Of a stretch of DNA of 38,216 nt, positions 37,855-38,216 are shown piece by piece. Origin of the DNA: Fidelibacterota bacterium (lineage in GTDB: Bacteria > Fidelibacterota > Marinisomatia > Marinisomatales > UBA1611); the NCBI GenBank assembly GCA_018674095.1, contig JABHAX010000056.1, positions 1 to 38,216 on the forward strand. Reading direction: 5' to 3'. The notes beneath the pieces were generated by a model. The model was not told the DNA's origin, searched no databases, and worked only from the letters and a program-made list of their open reading frames with translations. A program made the position numbers and the translations under genes. Position 1 is the first letter of the stretch, and the number at the start of each line of letters is the position of its first letter.

Positions 37855-38216
37855 ATGAAAATAATTAAACTTATCCTTTCAGTCCTTTTTGTTTTTTCTT
37901 TTGGATTTTCTGAACACCGAAAAAATAAAACGCATAAACATAAAAAACATCGTAAGCACAAGGTTCACCATGTTGTTAAATACCATAAACCCCGAATTCA
38001 TATTGGAGCCAATTGGCGATGGAATCATTGGGATCATTGGATACATGATTGTGGAGTTCACCAACGAGTTTTAGTCGTAAAAGAGACAGAAGATAATAAT
38101 AAACATGAAACTGTTTTACAGATTATTGAGGAAATAGAGAAACTGGCTGAATTGAAAGAAAAAAGACTTATTACCGAAGAAGAATACCAAAAAAAGAAAA
38201 AGGAATTATTAAAGCG
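37855..38216 (+). CDS. Partial CDS (runs off window): secreted His/Lys-rich protein with C-terminal SHOCT-like helix
   Basis: MKIIKLILSVLFVFSFGFSEHRKNKTHKHKKHRKHKVHHVVKYHKPRIHIGANWRWNHWDHWIHDCGVHQRVLVVKETEDNNKHETVLQIIEEIEKLAELKEKRLITEEEYQKKKKELLK…; open to the window end, so missing from the ORF track. Confidence 0.7.
   Translation, partial: MKIIKLILSVLFVFSFGFSEHRKNKTHKHKKHRKHKVHHVVKYHKPRIHIGANWRWNHWDHWIHDCGVHQRVLVVKETEDNNKHETVLQIIEEIEKLAELKEKRLITEEEYQKKKKELLK

Noticed and set aside
37879-38074. Two opposite-strand ~61-aa ORFs over 37.9-38.07 kb
   Set aside because: The + frame starting at ATG 37855 gives a signal-peptide/His-rich/SHOCT protein open to the window end, a better explanation.

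Overview
AT-rich chromosomal window that looks like a member of the FCB superphylum. A Marinimicrobia/SAR406-like origin is inferred from 'FNPTTTIQYELP…' C-terminal sorting-domain sequence, a dockerin-tailed subtilase and the sigma-54 activator–LptE arrangement; no 16S gene is present to test this. Nearly all of 7.1-38.2 kb is one co-directional block of tightly packed, mostly housekeeping genes: comF, pgk, tpiA, secG, tRNA-Leu(GAG), coiled-coil and TPR proteins, HAD, acpS, nnrD/E, vanZ-like, recN, murA, trkA, trkH, enoyl-CoA hydratase, DUF1611, enolase-superfamily epimerase, methylmalonyl-CoA epimerase-like, uvrC, subtilase, uvrB, galE, sigma-54 activator, lptE-like, asnS, broken LOG gene, acylphosphatase, nadE and two small secreted proteins. 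The left 7 kb holds gdhA, a tRNA(CAT), a PH-like/TM protein and a large pseudo-receiver/receiver/PPDK_N protein, plus a graveyard of gene fragments at 0.1-0.8 kb. I found no CRISPR array, transposase, phage module or recognisable defence system. The most interesting items are (a) the receiver + PPDK_N ATP-grasp protein with a conserved-looking extra C-terminal domain, (b) the inverted fusion of endonuclease I and sorting-domain fragments, (c) a doubly lesioned LOG-family gene between asnS and acylphosphatase, (d) a hairpin/inverted repeat directly at the uvrB start, (e) an LptE-like protein with an acidic DxDxDG insert, and (f) the DUF1611-epimerase pair.
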